Assembly (NCBI RefSeq): GCF_014191305.1
Contig: NZ_JACHWJ010000001.1
Location: 62,001 to 126,000, forward strand
DNA from: Pseudoclavibacter helvolus
Lineage (GTDB): Bacteria; Actinomycetota; Actinomycetes; Actinomycetales; Microbacteriaceae
Direction: 5' to 3'
Length of the DNA stretch: 64,000 nt
In this document: piece after piece, positions 1 through 9,514 of the stretch
How positions within the stretch are numbered: the first letter of the stretch is position 1
Layout: the number at the start of each line of letters is the position of its first letter
Notes under the pieces: generated by a model
Told to the model about the DNA's origin: nothing
The model's database searches: none
Seen by the model: the letters and a program-made list of their open reading frames with translations, nothing else
Translations under genes and position numbers: made by a program

Positions 1-132
1 GTACCTGAGGGTTTGCGGCTCGTCTGAGGTCGTGGCCTCGCTCGAACACGCGGCAAGTGGCACGATGAGGGCTGCGGAGAGGGCGAGGAGCGCAACGGGC
101 TTCGCCGAACGGCGGGTGACTGATACTGGCAC
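1..132 (-). CDS. Lipoprotein, N-terminal part (gene runs off the window)
   Basis: A GTG at 132 (minus strand) opens 44 codons without a stop up to the window edge. The product begins with Arg/Lys residues, then a hydrophobic stretch (VALLALSAALIVPL) and a lipobox LAAC at about residues 28-31, then a Ser/Thr/Asp-rich linker and TLRY. This is a typical type II signal peptide of an exported lipoprotein anchored on the outside of the membrane. TLRY soon after the linker resembles family-5 solute-binding proteins of ABC transporters, but too little is present to be sure. It is divergent from the TetR gene at 182, with only 49 bases between them, so the two probably share a control region. Confidence 0.7.
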   Translation of the reverse strand, partial: MPVSVTRRSAKPVALLALSAALIVPLAACSSEATTSDEPQTLRY

Positions 133-181
133 CCGCAGAGTGTAACCGTGTTTATGGACACCATGCAGAAATGAGTCGGAG

Positions 182-841
182 ATGACTGAAAACGAGGAGC
201 GGGCCGCGCGCCGGGGCCGGCCGTCGGCTTCGAGTCGGGAGACTCTCGAAGAGGCGGCCCTCGAGCTGTTCCTCGAGCAGGGGTACGAGCAGACGAGCGC
301 GAGCGACATCGCACGTCGTGCTGGCGTCGCCCGGAGCTCGTTCTTCAACTACTTCACCGCGAAGGCCGACGTGCTGTGGGTCGGCCTCGACCCGCTCCTG
401 GCCGGCATTCCGTCGGTACTGGATGCGGCCGCCGCCGATCTCGCAGACGCGGGGCTGAGCGAGCAGGCTGGACGGGCCGAGGTGGGAGCCGGGGGAGCCG
501 GCCTCGCCGAGCTGCGCCGGGTGCTTCTCGCGATCTCCGAGACTGTCCGGCCCGAGCACATCCCGTGGGCCGCTTCCCTCCGCGAGATGACCGGCACGGG
601 GGACGACCTCGCCGCGACGGGCTCGAAGCGCATGCTCGCGCAGCAGGCGGCGTTGGTTCGCTACCTGGCGCGTACGGAGCCGGAGTTGGATGCGCTCCAG
701 CGGTCGGTCTGTGTCGGTGCGATCGTCGCTGCGGTCGTCGCGGCGGGCAGTGTCTGGATCGAGGCAGGCCCAACCCGCGGAAGCCTGGCCGAGCTCGTCG
801 ACAAGGCGACGGCGCCGATCCTGCGTGCCTACGGCGGCTAG
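182..841 (+). CDS. TetR/AcrR family transcriptional regulator
   Basis: 219 aa. The N-terminal DNA-binding domain (about residues 18-64) shows the family pattern: ETLEEAALELFLEQGYEQTSASDIARRAGV, then SSFFNYFTAKADVL as recognition helix and following helix. The C-terminal ligand-binding part is Ala-rich helical and not assigned to a known inducer. GGAG directly abuts the ATG, so a conventional Shine-Dalgarno start is unlikely and a leaderless start is possible. The 49-base gap to the divergent lipoprotein gene contains an imperfect TGT-N6-ACA palindrome (TGTTTATGGACA) that could be the operator. By position it probably represses itself and the lipoprotein gene. The regulator call is firm; the target is inferred. 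Confidence 0.85.
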   Translation: MTENEERAARRGRPSASSRETLEEAALELFLEQGYEQTSASDIARRAGVARSSFFNYFTAKADVLWVGLDPLLAGIPSVLDAAAADLADAGLSEQAGRAEVGAGGAGLAELRRVLLAISETVRPEHIPWAASLREMTGTGDDLAATGSKRMLAQQAALVRYLARTEPELDALQRSVCVGAIVAAVVAAGSVWIEAGPTRGSLAELVDKATAPILRAYGG

Positions 842-918
842 CGGCGTGGGTCGGCTCCGCACGTTGCACTTGCCTATGCTGCTCAATCAGAGGTAAGTCG
901 GTACGATTAAACGGTAGT

Positions 919-941
919 TTCTATGTTCTAAGAATGTAGAA
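919..941. promoter_or_regulatory. 23-bp imperfect palindrome in an AT-rich gap
   Basis: The gap 842-1014 is much more AT-rich than the surrounding genes. In it TTCTA (919-923) mirrors TAGAA (937-941), and an inner TTCT mirrors AGAA around a single central A, giving 9 of 11 matched positions per arm. It lies after the TetR gene and about 75 bases before the HNH/DUF222 gene. It could be an operator or a weak terminator. No protein can be assigned to it. Confidence 0.4.
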
Positions 942-1014
942 AATACCTGGTCTAGCTATTGAGATAGTGTGCGCCAAGAGGTAGGCTGTTGGTGATCCCG
1001 GGGGGGAGGTCATC

Positions 1015-2643
1015 GTGGTCCTTGAAGTCCAGAATTTCGGTGCAGATCGTACGACTGCGTCCCGCGCCGCGAGTGCCGGTTCCTTGACGGAGATGGCCGA
1101 GTCGCGATCGCGGGTTATGGCCGAGTCGGCGGTGGTGGATGCGCTGGTCGCGTCACCCGGCCAAGTCGCGGGCTTACTTGCGGCGGAGATCCCGGTTGTG
1201 ATCAGCGAGCTCGCGGGGCGTCGGCGCGCTTTGGATGCGGCGCTCGTGGAGGTCGCCGGGGAAGCGCTACGACGTGACGAGGAGTCGTCGGCGCCGGACG
1301 CGCTCGCGCGAGCGGCCGGGTTCTCCTCGCTCGCAGAGCTGCTGCAGCATCTGCTTGGCGTGGAGATGCGAGACGCGCGAATGCTCGTAGAGCTCGCCGA
1401 AGCGACCCGGTCGGGCCGGTCGCTCACAGGAGAACCGCTGCTGCCCGCGCGTCCAGCGGTTGCCGGAGCGCTCGCCACGGCGCGCGTTTCGGTTGCGCAG
1501 GCGTTCATGATCGTGAAGGGGTTGAAGGCCGCCGCAGTTCGCGCTGAACCAGCGCACGTCGACGCTGCGGAGACGGAGCTTGTTGCGTCGGCGCAAGGTG
1601 TGACTCTAGTCAGAGCCGATTCCGATGGCATCGATTCTGCGGGCGCCGACCTGGAAGCCGCGGTGCCGGCGACGCCGGAGGAGCTGCGCGTGCAGGCGTC
1701 CGCGTGGGTTGCGTTCCTCGATCCGGACGGGGCGGAACCACGCGCGGAGGCGATCGCGCGCAAGCGCGGTCTGTGGGTTCGGCAGGCCGCGGACGGCACG
1801 GTGCGGGGTCGCTTTGTTGCCACACCCGAGCAGGGCGAGCTGCTCGTGAAGACGCTCGAGACCCTCACCTCGCCCCGCCGCACGGTTGAATGCGAGCGGA
1901 CCCGCACCCCAGGACTCGAAGAGACGACCGCCGGCGATGATCGCGGCGACTCTAAAGGGGTGGGCGCGGGTGGTCTGGACGCTGATGATGGGCAAGCTGG
2001 CGGCCTGGACGCGGCCGAGGTTGATCTCGCACATCCGGACGAGCGAATCACGGACCGGCGCACTCTGCCGCAGCAGCGCGTCGACGCTCTAGGGGAGGTC
2101 TTCGCTCGCTACGCGGAGTCCGCTCATGCGCCCCGCGCGGGCGGGGAAGCGCCCACCGTCGTGATCGTCACCACCCAGGCCGGCGCGAGCGGGGACGCGA
2201 CCCGGCCTGCCGATGTGGCGCACCTTGAGCGCACTGGCACTGCAGTGCCTCCAAGCCTCGTCGCGAAGACCCTCTGCGATGGGTTTGTGCAGACGGCGAT
2301 CGTCGGCAGCAATGGGGAGATCCTGAAACTTGGACGCCGACAGCGGCTCTACAGCCGCGGCCAACGCCGCGCTCTCGCGGTCCGAGACCAGGGGTGCATC
2401 ACGCCTGGCTGCTGGAAACCGGTCGGTATGTGCGAAGCGCACCACACCAGCAGGTGGGTCGACGGCGGCCTCACCAACACCGACGACGGCGTCCTCCTCT
2501 GCAGCCTGCACCATCACATGGCCCACAGCGAAGAACTCGAACTCGTGAAGGACCGCGGCAACCGATGGCGAGTCCTTCGCCCCGGCTGGCAGTACCGACT
2601 CCTCACCCGCAAGCGATACCGAGAAGTCAAGTCGAGGTGCTGA
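1015..2643 (+). CDS. DUF222 and HNH endonuclease domain protein
   Basis: 542 aa, starting at a GTG five bases after GGGAGG. Residues about 30-300 are the Ala/Glu-rich helical DUF222 (13E12-type) region. The C-terminal part carries an HNH nuclease motif: DQGCITPGCWKPVGMCEAHH, then W-V-D-G-G-L-T-N-T-D-D-G-V-L-L-C and HHHMAH. The central linker (about 300-340) is Gly/Asp-rich and low-complexity. Genes of this family are common, often multicopy, in Actinobacteria such as Mycobacterium and Microbacteriaceae, and their role is not settled. The zinc-binding Cys pair and catalytic His appear intact, so it is probably an active nuclease. It converges with the lipoprotein gene at 2671. Confidence 0.85.
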   Translation: MVLEVQNFGADRTTASRAASAGSLTEMAESRSRVMAESAVVDALVASPGQVAGLLAAEIPVVISELAGRRRALDAALVEVAGEALRRDEESSAPDALARAAGFSSLAELLQHLLGVEMRDARMLVELAEATRSGRSLTGEPLLPARPAVAGALATARVSVAQAFMIVKGLKAAAVRAEPAHVDAAETELVASAQGVTLVRADSDGIDSAGADLEAAVPATPEELRVQASAWVAFLDPDGAEPRAEAIARKRGLWVRQAADGTVRGRFVATPEQGELLVKTLETLTSPRRTVECERTRTPGLEETTAGDDRGDSKGVGAGGLDADDGQAGGLDAAEVDLAHPDERITDRRTLPQQRVDALGEVFARYAESAHAPRAGGEAPTVVIVTTQAGASGDATRPADVAHLERTGTAVPPSLVAKTLCDGFVQTAIVGSNGEILKLGRRQRLYSRGQRRALAVRDQGCITPGCWKPVGMCEAHHTSRWVDGGLTNTDDGVLLCSLHHHMAHSEELELVKDRGNRWRVLRPGWQYRLLTRKRYREVKSRC

Positions 2644-2670
2644 ATCTGGTCGAACGGCCGCTTGGAGCTC

Positions 2671-3156
2671 CTAGCTCGTCTGCAGCTCGCAGTACGCGGT
2701 CAGCGACGACAGCGCCGACTCGACCTCGCCGAGCTGGGTCAGGATGCTCGCGGCGGCGGCGAACCCGCCCTCGCCGTTCGCGAGTTCCCCGGCCGTAGTC
2801 TGCAGTTCCGTCACCTCGGTGACGAGCGTGTCGACGTGGGCCTTCAGGTCGGGGTCGGTGACGCTCTGCTGCAGCGTCGTGAGGCTCGCGCCGATGGTCG
2901 CGAGCGTCGCGACGGCACCCGGGATATCGCCGGGCACCTGGTCGCCCATGCTCTGGATGCTCGTGTTGATCGAGTCGATCTCCGCCTGCACGTCAGCACA
3001 CGTGCCACCGCCATCAGCCGTTGTGCTCTCCGCGGACGCGGCAGCAGTCGGAGACGGAGTTGCGGCCCCGCCGCCACCGAGCGCCGAGCACCCGGTGAGG
3101 GCGATCGCGGCGAACGCGCAGATCGCTGTGAGCTTGGGAAGACGGGAGGCAAGCAT
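2671..3156 (-). CDS. Small secreted lipoprotein of unknown function
   Basis: 161 aa. A signal peptide (LPKLTAICAFAAIALTGC) ends in the lipobox LTGC at about residues 20-23, followed by a Gly/Ala/Ser/Thr linker. The mature part is helical with regularly spaced hydrophobic residues and only two more Cys, one in GTCADV and one in AYCEL, which may form a disulphide joining its two ends. No enzyme motif is seen. It is divergent from ileS and separated from it by the T-box leader. No known family is recognised. The start at 3156 lacks a strong ribosome-binding site. Confidence 0.75.
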   Translation of the reverse strand: MLASRLPKLTAICAFAAIALTGCSALGGGGAATPSPTAAASAESTTADGGGTCADVQAEIDSINTSIQSMGDQVPGDIPGAVATLATIGASLTTLQQSVTDPDLKAHVDTLVTEVTELQTTAGELANGEGGFAAAASILTQLGEVESALSSLTAYCELQTS

Positions 3157-3286
3157 TGGTGGTCCGTTCGTTCTGAGGTGCTCGCAGCGAGGCGAGCATC
3201 GGCGAAGCGAGAGTACACAGCCTTCTCATGAACCAGACCTGGCAGCAGAGCACGCCCCGCCCGTTTCACAGGTGTCGACTGGGCGC

Positions 3287-3500
3287 GTACCATGTTGGCA
3301 GCACGACTTTGATCCGCCCATCAGCGGGGAGTCCCCGGAAGAACGGCGCGCGAACCTCTCGAGGAGCACACGCCAAGTAGACCCGGGCGGGTGAGCCCGT
3401 CACAGCTCGGAACGAGTGGCGGGCGCCACCGGAGCCCCTTCCTTCACCGGAAGGCAGACCGGGGGAGCGCGCAATCGGGGTGGTACCGCGCCGCACGGCG
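3287..3500 (+). promoter_or_regulatory. T-box riboswitch leader of ileS
   Basis: The conserved T-box sequence TGGTACCGCG lies at 3481-3490, about 60 bases before the ileS start. Upstream is a long GC-rich leader with several hairpins, and AAGTAGACCC followed by a stem-loop (GGGCGGGTGAGCCCG) is typical of actinobacterial ileS T-boxes. A -10-like TACCAT at 3287-3292 would put the 5' end near 3300. ATC triplets at about 3310-3325 are candidates for the isoleucine specifier. No intrinsic terminator is seen before the gene, so this is probably the translational type, in which uncharged tRNA-Ile frees the ribosome-binding site. The 5' limit is approximate. Confidence 0.88.
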
Positions 3501-3549
3501 TCCCTGAAGCAGACCAAGCACATCCACTTACTGCCAGGAGTTCCACCGC

Positions 3550-6500
3550 ATGAGCTACCCGAAGGCCTCGTTCGGACCAGCCGCCGACCCCGCCGGCTCG
3601 ACCGCAGCCAGCTCGACCCCCGCCAGCTCGACCAGGGACAGCGTCGCGGCCTCCCCGTCGTTCCCGCGGCTCGAAGAGCGTGTCCTCGACTTCTGGCGCG
3701 AAGACGGCACCTTCCAGGCGTCCATCGACCAGCGCGAAGGCGCTGAGGAGTGGGTGTTCTACGACGGCCCTCCCTTCGCGAACGGCCTCCCGCACTACGG
3801 GCACCTCCTCACCGGCTACGCCAAGGACGTCTTCCCCCGGTACTTCACGATGCGCGGCCGCCAGGTGCACCGCCGCTTCGGCTGGGACACGCACGGCCTG
3901 CCCGCCGAGCTCGAGGCCATGCGTCAGCTCGGCATCCAGTCGAAGGCCGAGATCGAGGCCATGGGCATCGACACCTTCAACGACGCCGCCCGCGAATCCG
4001 TGCTCAAGTACACGCGCGAATGGCAGGAGTACGTGACCCGCCAGGCCCGCTGGGTCGACTTCGAGAACGATTACAAGACGCTCGACATCTCCTACATGGA
4101 GTCGGTGCTGTGGGCCTTCAAGAAGCTCTACGACGACGGCCTCGCCTACGAGGGCTTCCGCGTGCTCCCGTACTGCTGGAACGACGAGACGCCGCTCTCC
4201 AACCACGAGCTGCGCATGGACGACGACGTCTACCAGATGCGTCAGGACCAGACGGTCACGGTCACGTTCCCCCTCGAGGGGGAGCAGGCGGATGCGCTTG
4301 GCCTCGCCGGGGTGAACGCGCTCGCGTGGACGACCACACCCTGGACGCTCCCCACGAACCTGGCCCTCGCGGTCGGTCCCGAGATCGATTACGCGGTTGT
4401 ACCAGCTGGCCCGCTCGGCGCGGCCGACGGGACCGCGGCCGGCGCTGGCTCTTTCTTGCTTGCCACGGCCCGAGTCGCCGCGCACGCCAAGGAACTTGGC
4501 TACGAGAACGCCGAAGAGGCGACGGCTGCGAGCACGCGCACCGTCAAGGGTGCCGAGCTCGCCGGCGTCCGCTACCGCCGGCTCTGGGACTTCTACGCGG
4601 ACACCGAGACCTACGGCACGCAGAACGCGTGGCAGTTCCTGCTCGGCGACTACGTCACAACCAGCGACGGCACCGGCATCGTGCACCAGGCTCCCGCCTA
4701 CGGTGAAGACGACAAGGTGCTGAGCGACGCGGCAGGCATCCCGACAATCCTCTCCGTCGACGAGGGCGGAAAGTTCCTCGCCGTCGTCGAGCCCGTCGCG
4801 GGCCTCCAGGTCTTCGACGCCAACAAGCCGCTCACGCAGCTCCTCAAGGCGGACGGGCGCCTCTTCAAGCAGGCGAGCTACGAGCACTCGTACCCGCACT
4901 GCTGGCGCTGCCGCAAGCCCCTCATCTACAAGGCCGTCTCGAGCTGGTTCGTGCGCGTCACCCAGTTCCGCGACGAGCTCGTCGAGCTCAACCAGCAGAT
5001 CGACTGGGTGCCGGACAACGTCAAGGACGGGCAGTTCGGCAAGTGGCTCGAGGGTGCCCGCGACTGGTCGATCAGCCGCAACCGCTACTGGGGCAGCCCC
5101 ATCCCCGTGTGGAAGAGCGACGACCCCAACTACCCCCGCGTCGACGTGTACGGCTCGCTCGACGAGATCGAGCGCGACTTCGGCGTGCGACCGACCGACC
5201 TGCACCGCCCGTACATCGACGAGCTCACGAGGCCGAACCCGGATGACCCGACCGGCGCATCCACCATGCGGCGCATCCCGGACGTGCTCGACGTGTGGTT
5301 CGACTCCGGCTCCATGCCATACGCGCAGGTGCACTACCCGTTCGAGAACGCCGAGTGGTTCGACTCGCACTCGCCTGCCGACTTCATCGTCGAGTACATC
5401 GGGCAGACGCGCGGCTGGTTCTACGTCATGCACGTGCTCTCGACGGCCCTGTTCCACCGCCCCGCCTTCAAGCGTGTCGTGAGCCACGGCATCGTGCTCG
5501 GCAACGACGGTCGCAAGATGTCGAAGAGCCTCCGCAACTACCCGGACGTGCAGGAGGTGTTCGACCGCGACGGCTCCGACGCCATGCGTTGGTTCCTCAT
5601 GGCGAGCCCCGTGCTGCGCGGCGGCAACCTCGTTGTGACCGAGGAGACGATCCGCGAGGGCGTCCGGCAGTTCCTGCTGCCGCTCTGGTCCACCTACTAC
5701 TTCTTCACGACCTACGCGAACACAGCCCTCGGCTCGTCGGAGGCAGGTGACGAGTCCAGGGCGTACGAGGCGAAGTTCCGCACCGACTCGAACGACGTCC
5801 TCGACCAGTACATCCTCGCGAAGCTCGGCGTGCTCGTCTCCGAGGTGCAGGCCGACCTCGAGGCGCTCGACTCGACGACCGCAGCTTCTCGCCTGCGCGA
5901 CTTCGGCGACGTGCTTACGAACTGGTACGTGCGTCGCTCCCGTGACCGCTTCTGGCGGGGCGTGACCGACGACGCGACCAGCACGGAGGCGTTCGACACG
6001 CTCTACACGGTGCTCGAGACGCTCACGCGCGTCGCGGCGCCACTCACCCCGCTGATCTCCGAGACGGTCTGGCGTGGGCTCACCGGTGGACGCAGCGTGC
6101 ACCTCACCGATTGGCCGGATGCCTCGCTGTTCCCGAGCGACCAAGCGCTCGTCGACTCGATGGATGCGGTCCGCCGCGTCACGAGCTCCGCGCTGTCGCT
6201 GCGCAAGCAGGCCGGGCGTCGTGTGCGCCTGCCGCTCGCGAGCCTGACCGTCGTCGCGCCGAACACCGAGGCGCTCGAGCCCTTCGCCGGCATCCTGCGG
6301 GACGAGCTCAACGTGAAGTCGGTCGAGTTCGAGCAGCTCGTCGATGAGTCTGAAGCCAAGTACGGCATCGACCGCGTCCTGCAGGTCAATGCCCGGGCGG
6401 CAGGTCCGCGCCTCGGCAAGCAGGTGCAGCTCGCGATCAAGGCGTCGAAGTCTGGCGACTGGAGCGAGGTTGACGGCGTCGTCACGGCCGGTGGCCTGCA

Positions 6501-6888
6501 GCTCGAGGCCGGCGAATACGAGGTTAAGCTCGTCACCGCCGGCGAGAGCGACGACCGCGCCATCACGCTGCTGCCTAGCGGTGGCATCCTCGTGCTCGAC
6601 ACGAACGTGAGCGCTGAGCTGGCCGCCGAGGGGCTCGCCCGCGACGTGGTTCGTGCCGTGCAGGATGCGCGCAAGGAGGCCGGACTCGAGGTCTCCGACC
6701 GCATCCGCCTGACCCTGCGCGCCGACGACGCGTCGGTCGCAGCCATCGAAGCGCACCGGGAGCTCATCGCGGGCGAGACGCTCGCCGTCGAGTTCCGGGT
6801 GACCGGCGGACTCGCTGTCCCCGCTGACGTCGAGGCGAGCGCCGACACGTATGGTGCACTTGAGATCGACGTGGAGGTAGTGGCGTGA
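3550..6888 (+). CDS. ileS: Isoleucyl-tRNA synthetase
   Basis: 1112 aa cytoplasmic class I synthetase that charges tRNA-Ile. The HIGH-type signature is GLPHYGHLL (about residue 78), preceded by [11 protein letters not shown], and the KMSKS signature is RKMSKSLRN (about 656). The editing domain (CP1) lies between and includes the [17 protein letters not shown] block. Its length and the C-terminal part match the eukaryote-like IleS group found in Actinobacteria. The first ~40 residues are a low-complexity Ser/Ala/Pro extension. CAGGAG nine bases before ATG supports the start. Expression is likely controlled by the T-box leader. Its stop overlaps the folC GTG, so the two genes are translationally coupled. 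Confidence 0.97.
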   Translation: MSYPKASFGPAADPAGSTAASSTPASSTRDSVAASPSFPRLEERVLDFWREDGTFQASIDQREGAEEWVFYDGPPFANGLPHYGHLLTGYAKDVFPRYFTMRGRQVHRRFGWDTHGLPAELEAMRQLGIQSKAEIEAMGIDTFNDAARESVLKYTREWQEYVTRQARWVDFENDYKTLDISYMESVLWAFKKLYDDGLAYEGFRVLPYCWNDETPLSNHELRMDDDVYQMRQDQTVTVTFPLEGEQADALGLAGVNALAWTTTPWTLPTNLALAVGPEIDYAVVPAGPLGAADGTAAGAGSFLLATARVAAHAKELGYENAEEATAASTRTVKGAELAGVRYRRLWDFYADTETYGTQNAWQFLLGDYVTTSDGTGIVHQAPAYGEDDKVLSDAAGIPTILSVDEGGKFLAVVEPVAGLQVFDANKPLTQLLKADGRLFKQASYEHSYPHCWRCRKPLIYKAVSSWFVRVTQFRDELVELNQQIDWVPDNVKDGQFGKWLEGARDWSISRNRYWGSPIPVWKSDDPNYPRVDVYGSLDEIERDFGVRPTDLHRPYIDELTRPNPDDPTGASTMRRIPDVLDVWFDSGSMPYAQVHYPFENAEWFDSHSPADFIVEYIGQTRGWFYVMHVLSTALFHRPAFKRVVSHGIVLGNDGRKMSKSLRNYPDVQEVFDRDGSDAMRWFLMASPVLRGGNLVVTEETIREGVRQFLLPLWSTYYFFTTYANTALGSSEAGDESRAYEAKFRTDSNDVLDQYILAKLGVLVSEVQADLEALDSTTAASRLRDFGDVLTNWYVRRSRDRFWRGVTDDATSTEAFDTLYTVLETLTRVAAPLTPLISETVWRGLTGGRSVHLTDWPDASLFPSDQALVDSMDAVRRVTSSALSLRKQAGRRVRLPLASLTVVAPNTEALEPFAGILRDELNVKSVEFEQLVDESEAKYGIDRVLQVNARAAGPRLGKQVQLAIKASKSGDWSEVDGVVTAGGLQLEAGEYEVKLVTAGESDDRAITLLPSGGILVLDTNVSAELAAEGLARDVVRAVQDARKEAGLEVSDRIRLTLRADDASVAAIEAHRELIAGETLAVEFRVTGGLAVPADVEASADTYGALEIDVEVVA

Positions 6889-8456
6889 GCGAACGCGACC
6901 AGCAGGATTCCGGTGACTGGGAGGACCAGTTCGGATACTCGGACGAGTCGGAGAACTCTGGCGAGTCGAGTGACTTCGAGCTCGAGCCGAAGGACATCGC
7001 CGAGACGTTCATGCCGGCCGTCTCCGACGATGAGGACGAAGTCCTGACGGAGCGCGAGGAAGACGAGCGCCTGCTCCTCGAGGGCACCGACTGGGCCAGC
7101 GAGGGTGAGCGAGTCTTCGACGAGCTCATGGAACGCGTGGGGGAGGCGGCGCCCGAGCCGCGCCTGCACGCCACGCGCCGCGCCGTCGAGCTCCTCGGCG
7201 ACGTGCACACCGCGTACCCCGTCATCCACCTCACCGGCACGAACGGCAAGAGCTCAACTGCGAGGATCATCGAGACGGTGCTGCGCGCCCATGGCCTGCG
7301 CACGGGACTTCTGACGAGCCCCCACCTCGAGCGGCTCAACGAGCGCATCGCGGTCGACGGGAACCCCATCAGCGACGAGCGGCTCGTCGCGAACTGGGAG
7401 GACATCACCCCGTTCCTCTCGATCGTGGATGCTGAGCTCGAGGCCGCGGGAGAGCCCCGCCTCACGTTCTTCGAGGCCCTCACGGTACTCGCCTATGCGT
7501 GCTTCGCGGACGCCCCGGTCGACGTCGCGGTCGTCGAGGTCGGGATGGGCGGCGAGTGGGACTCCACGAACGTCGCCGACGGGGAGGTCGCCGTCTTCAC
7601 GCCCATCGCGCTCGATCACACGCAGCGGCTCGGCCGAACCCTCGACGAGATCGCGCGCACGAAGGCAGGCATCATCAAGCCCGCCGCGCGCGTCGTCACG
7701 GCGGAGCAGCACCCAGAGGTGCTCGCCGAGATCGAGCGGGCGGCTGAGATCTCCGAGGCGCAGGTGTTCGCCGAGCCGAAGGGCTTCTGGGTGGTCGACA
7801 ACCAACTCGCGGTCGGCGGACGACTCGTCACCGTGCGCGGCATCGCCGGCAAGTACGAGGACCTCCTGCTGCCGCTCGACGGCGAGTACCAAGCCCACAA
7901 CGCCGCGGTTGCCCTCGCCGCCGTCGAGGCGTTCTTCGGAGCGAACCGCAGCCTCCGCGACGAGCTCGTCGAGGCCGCGTTCGGCGAGGTGAAGTCGCCA
8001 GGCCGTCTCGAGCGCATCGGCGTCACGCCTCCCATGCTCATCGACGCTGCCCACAACCCGCACGGCGCTGATGCGCTTGCGCGCGCGGTCACGGAGTCGT
8101 TCGACTTCTCCAGGGTCGTCGTCGTGCTCGGCGTGCTGGAGGACAAGGACGCTGCCGGCATCGTCCGCGCCCTGCAGCCCATCGCTGAGCGCTTCGTCGT
8201 CACCCAGTCCGACTCGGTGCGCGCTATCGACGCCGAGACCCTCGGCGACATCGTCCGCGATGTCACGGGCGGCGAGCCCGAGGTGCTCGAGCGGGCAGAG
8301 GATGCGATCGAGCGCGCCCGCGAGATCGCCCTCGACCTCCTGGCCGAAGGCGCAGACGAGGGGAAGAACGCGGCGGTGCTCATCACGGGCTCCGTCACAC
8401 TCATCGGCACGGCCCTCACGCTGTCGCGCGACGAAGGCTGGGCGCAGGAGTCGTGA
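6885..8456 (+). CDS. folC: Folylpolyglutamate synthase / dihydrofolate synthase
   Basis: 523 aa Mur-ligase-family enzyme that adds glutamate to dihydropteroate and folates. The P-loop is [14 protein letters not shown] (about residues 113-126). [12 protein letters not shown] and the later [12 protein letters not shown] are the family's folate/ATP-binding blocks. The N-terminus carries an unusual acidic extension of about 70 residues, rich in Asp/Glu/Ser, absent from the E. coli enzyme. GTG start overlapping the ileS stop (GTGA). Its own stop overlaps the following DUF4233 gene in the same way, so ileS-folC-DUF4233 form one coupled operon. Confidence 0.95.
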   Translation: MSERDQQDSGDWEDQFGYSDESENSGESSDFELEPKDIAETFMPAVSDDEDEVLTEREEDERLLLEGTDWASEGERVFDELMERVGEAAPEPRLHATRRAVELLGDVHTAYPVIHLTGTNGKSSTARIIETVLRAHGLRTGLLTSPHLERLNERIAVDGNPISDERLVANWEDITPFLSIVDAELEAAGEPRLTFFEALTVLAYACFADAPVDVAVVEVGMGGEWDSTNVADGEVAVFTPIALDHTQRLGRTLDEIARTKAGIIKPAARVVTAEQHPEVLAEIERAAEISEAQVFAEPKGFWVVDNQLAVGGRLVTVRGIAGKYEDLLLPLDGEYQAHNAAVALAAVEAFFGANRSLRDELVEAAFGEVKSPGRLERIGVTPPMLIDAAHNPHGADALARAVTESFDFSRVVVVLGVLEDKDAAGIVRALQPIAERFVVTQSDSVRAIDAETLGDIVRDVTGGEPEVLERAEDAIERAREIALDLLAEGADEGKNAAVLITGSVTLIGTALTLSRDEGWAQES

Positions 8457-8902
8457 ATCCGCGGACCCGTAACCGAGTCCCGCGCCAGCGCAGCATCCGC
8501 GAGGTCATCGGCTCCATCTTCCTTGGCTTCGAGCTCTTCGTCGTCTTCCTCGGGACCCTTCTCGTGTTCGGGATGCGCGTGCTCGATCCCGTCCCCGCGT
8601 TTGTGCTCGGCGCTGCGTTCGCCGCGCTCATTCTCATCACGATCAGGTTCCTTCGTCATGAGTGGGGGATCTGGCTCGGCTGGGCAGTGCAGGTGCTGCT
8701 GGTCGCCGCCGGTTTCCTCCACCCCGGTATGTTCGTCGTCGGGGCGCTGTTCCTCGCATCCTGGACGTACTTCATGTGGAAGGGCGGCCAGATCGACAGA
8801 CAGCGCGCGCCGATCATCGCCGAGTACAACCGTCGCCTCGCGGCGGGGGAGATCGGCATCGATGGGCAGCCCATCGACAGAGAAGACTCGCCGAGCAGCT
8901 GA
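8453..8902 (+). CDS. DUF4233 membrane protein
   Basis: 149 aa with about four hydrophobic segments (residues about 22-45, 47-66, 73-90 and 93-110) and a hydrophilic tail. Actinobacteria commonly have a DUF4233 protein directly after folC, and this one fits in place, size and pattern (IGSIFLGFELFVVFLGTL, GWAVQVLLVAAGFLHPGMF, FLASWTYFMWKGG). GTG start overlaps the folC stop. The function is unknown. It is probably co-expressed with folC. Confidence 0.85.
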   Translation: MNPRTRNRVPRQRSIREVIGSIFLGFELFVVFLGTLLVFGMRVLDPVPAFVLGAAFAALILITIRFLRHEWGIWLGWAVQVLLVAAGFLHPGMFVVGALFLASWTYFMWKGGQIDRQRAPIIAEYNRRLAAGEIGIDGQPIDREDSPSS

Positions 8903-8942
8903 CCTGAGCTCGCATCACTGACCTGAGCTCGCACCACTGACC
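8901..8942. repeat. Tandem 19-bp duplication after the DUF4233 gene
   Basis: TGACCTGAGCTCGCAYCAC occurs twice in a row directly after the stop codon, and a third partial TGACCTG follows. Similar short tandem units follow other genes in this chromosome (10776, 59941). Confidence 0.8.
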
Positions 8943-8982
8943 TGGCCCTCACGGGCCGAACACCACGACCAATGGAGGAATC

Positions 8983-9405
8983 ATGGCAACCATCGAAGAG
9001 ACGCTTGTACTCGTCAAGCCGGACGGCGTCCAGCGCGGGCTGACGGGCGAAGTGCTCCGCCGCATCGAGACGAAGGGCTACTCGCTCGTCGACATCCGCC
9101 TCGTCCACGCCGACCGCGCGCTCCTGTCCGCGCACTACGCAGAGCACGAGGGCAAGCCGTTCTACGAGGGGCTCCTCGAATTCATGCAGTCGGGACCGAC
9201 CGTCGCGATCCGCGTCGCCGGCCACCGCGTGATTGAGGGCTTCCGCTCTCTCGCAGGCACCACTGACCCAACAACAGCAGCGCCGGGCACCATCCGCGGC
9301 GACCTCGGCCGCGACTGGGATGCTGGCGTGCTGCTCAACATCGTCCACGGCTCAGACTCGGTGGAGTCCGCCGAGCGCGAGCTCGGTATTTGGTTCGCGG
9401 CCTGA
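8983..9405 (+). CDS. ndk: Nucleoside-diphosphate kinase
   Basis: 140 aa, the usual length. It transfers phosphate from ATP to NDPs through a phosphohistidine. The start TLVLVKPDGVQRGLTGEV and the catalytic block NIVHGSDSVESAERELG (His in NIVHGSD, about residue 119) are complete. GGAGG eight bases before ATG is a good ribosome-binding site. It is cytoplasmic. It is separated from DUF4233 by 80 bases containing a short tandem repeat. Confidence 0.97.
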   Translation: MATIEETLVLVKPDGVQRGLTGEVLRRIETKGYSLVDIRLVHADRALLSAHYAEHEGKPFYEGLLEFMQSGPTVAIRVAGHRVIEGFRSLAGTTDPTTAAPGTIRGDLGRDWDAGVLLNIVHGSDSVESAERELGIWFAA

Positions 9406-9514
9406 CCGTCACGAGCGGCGGGGGAGGCGCGGAGTCGTAGGCTTCGCGGTACGCGGACTCAGGCCTGACGCAAGAGATCAGGTCTGACACGAGGGTTTTG
9501 GGGCGAGGCACGGG

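Noticed and set aside
3400-6756. 1118-codon open frame on the minus strand over ileS
   Set aside because: It is the antisense shadow of ileS, rich in Arg/Val/Glu/His with no known domain; the plus-strand gene has all synthetase motifs.
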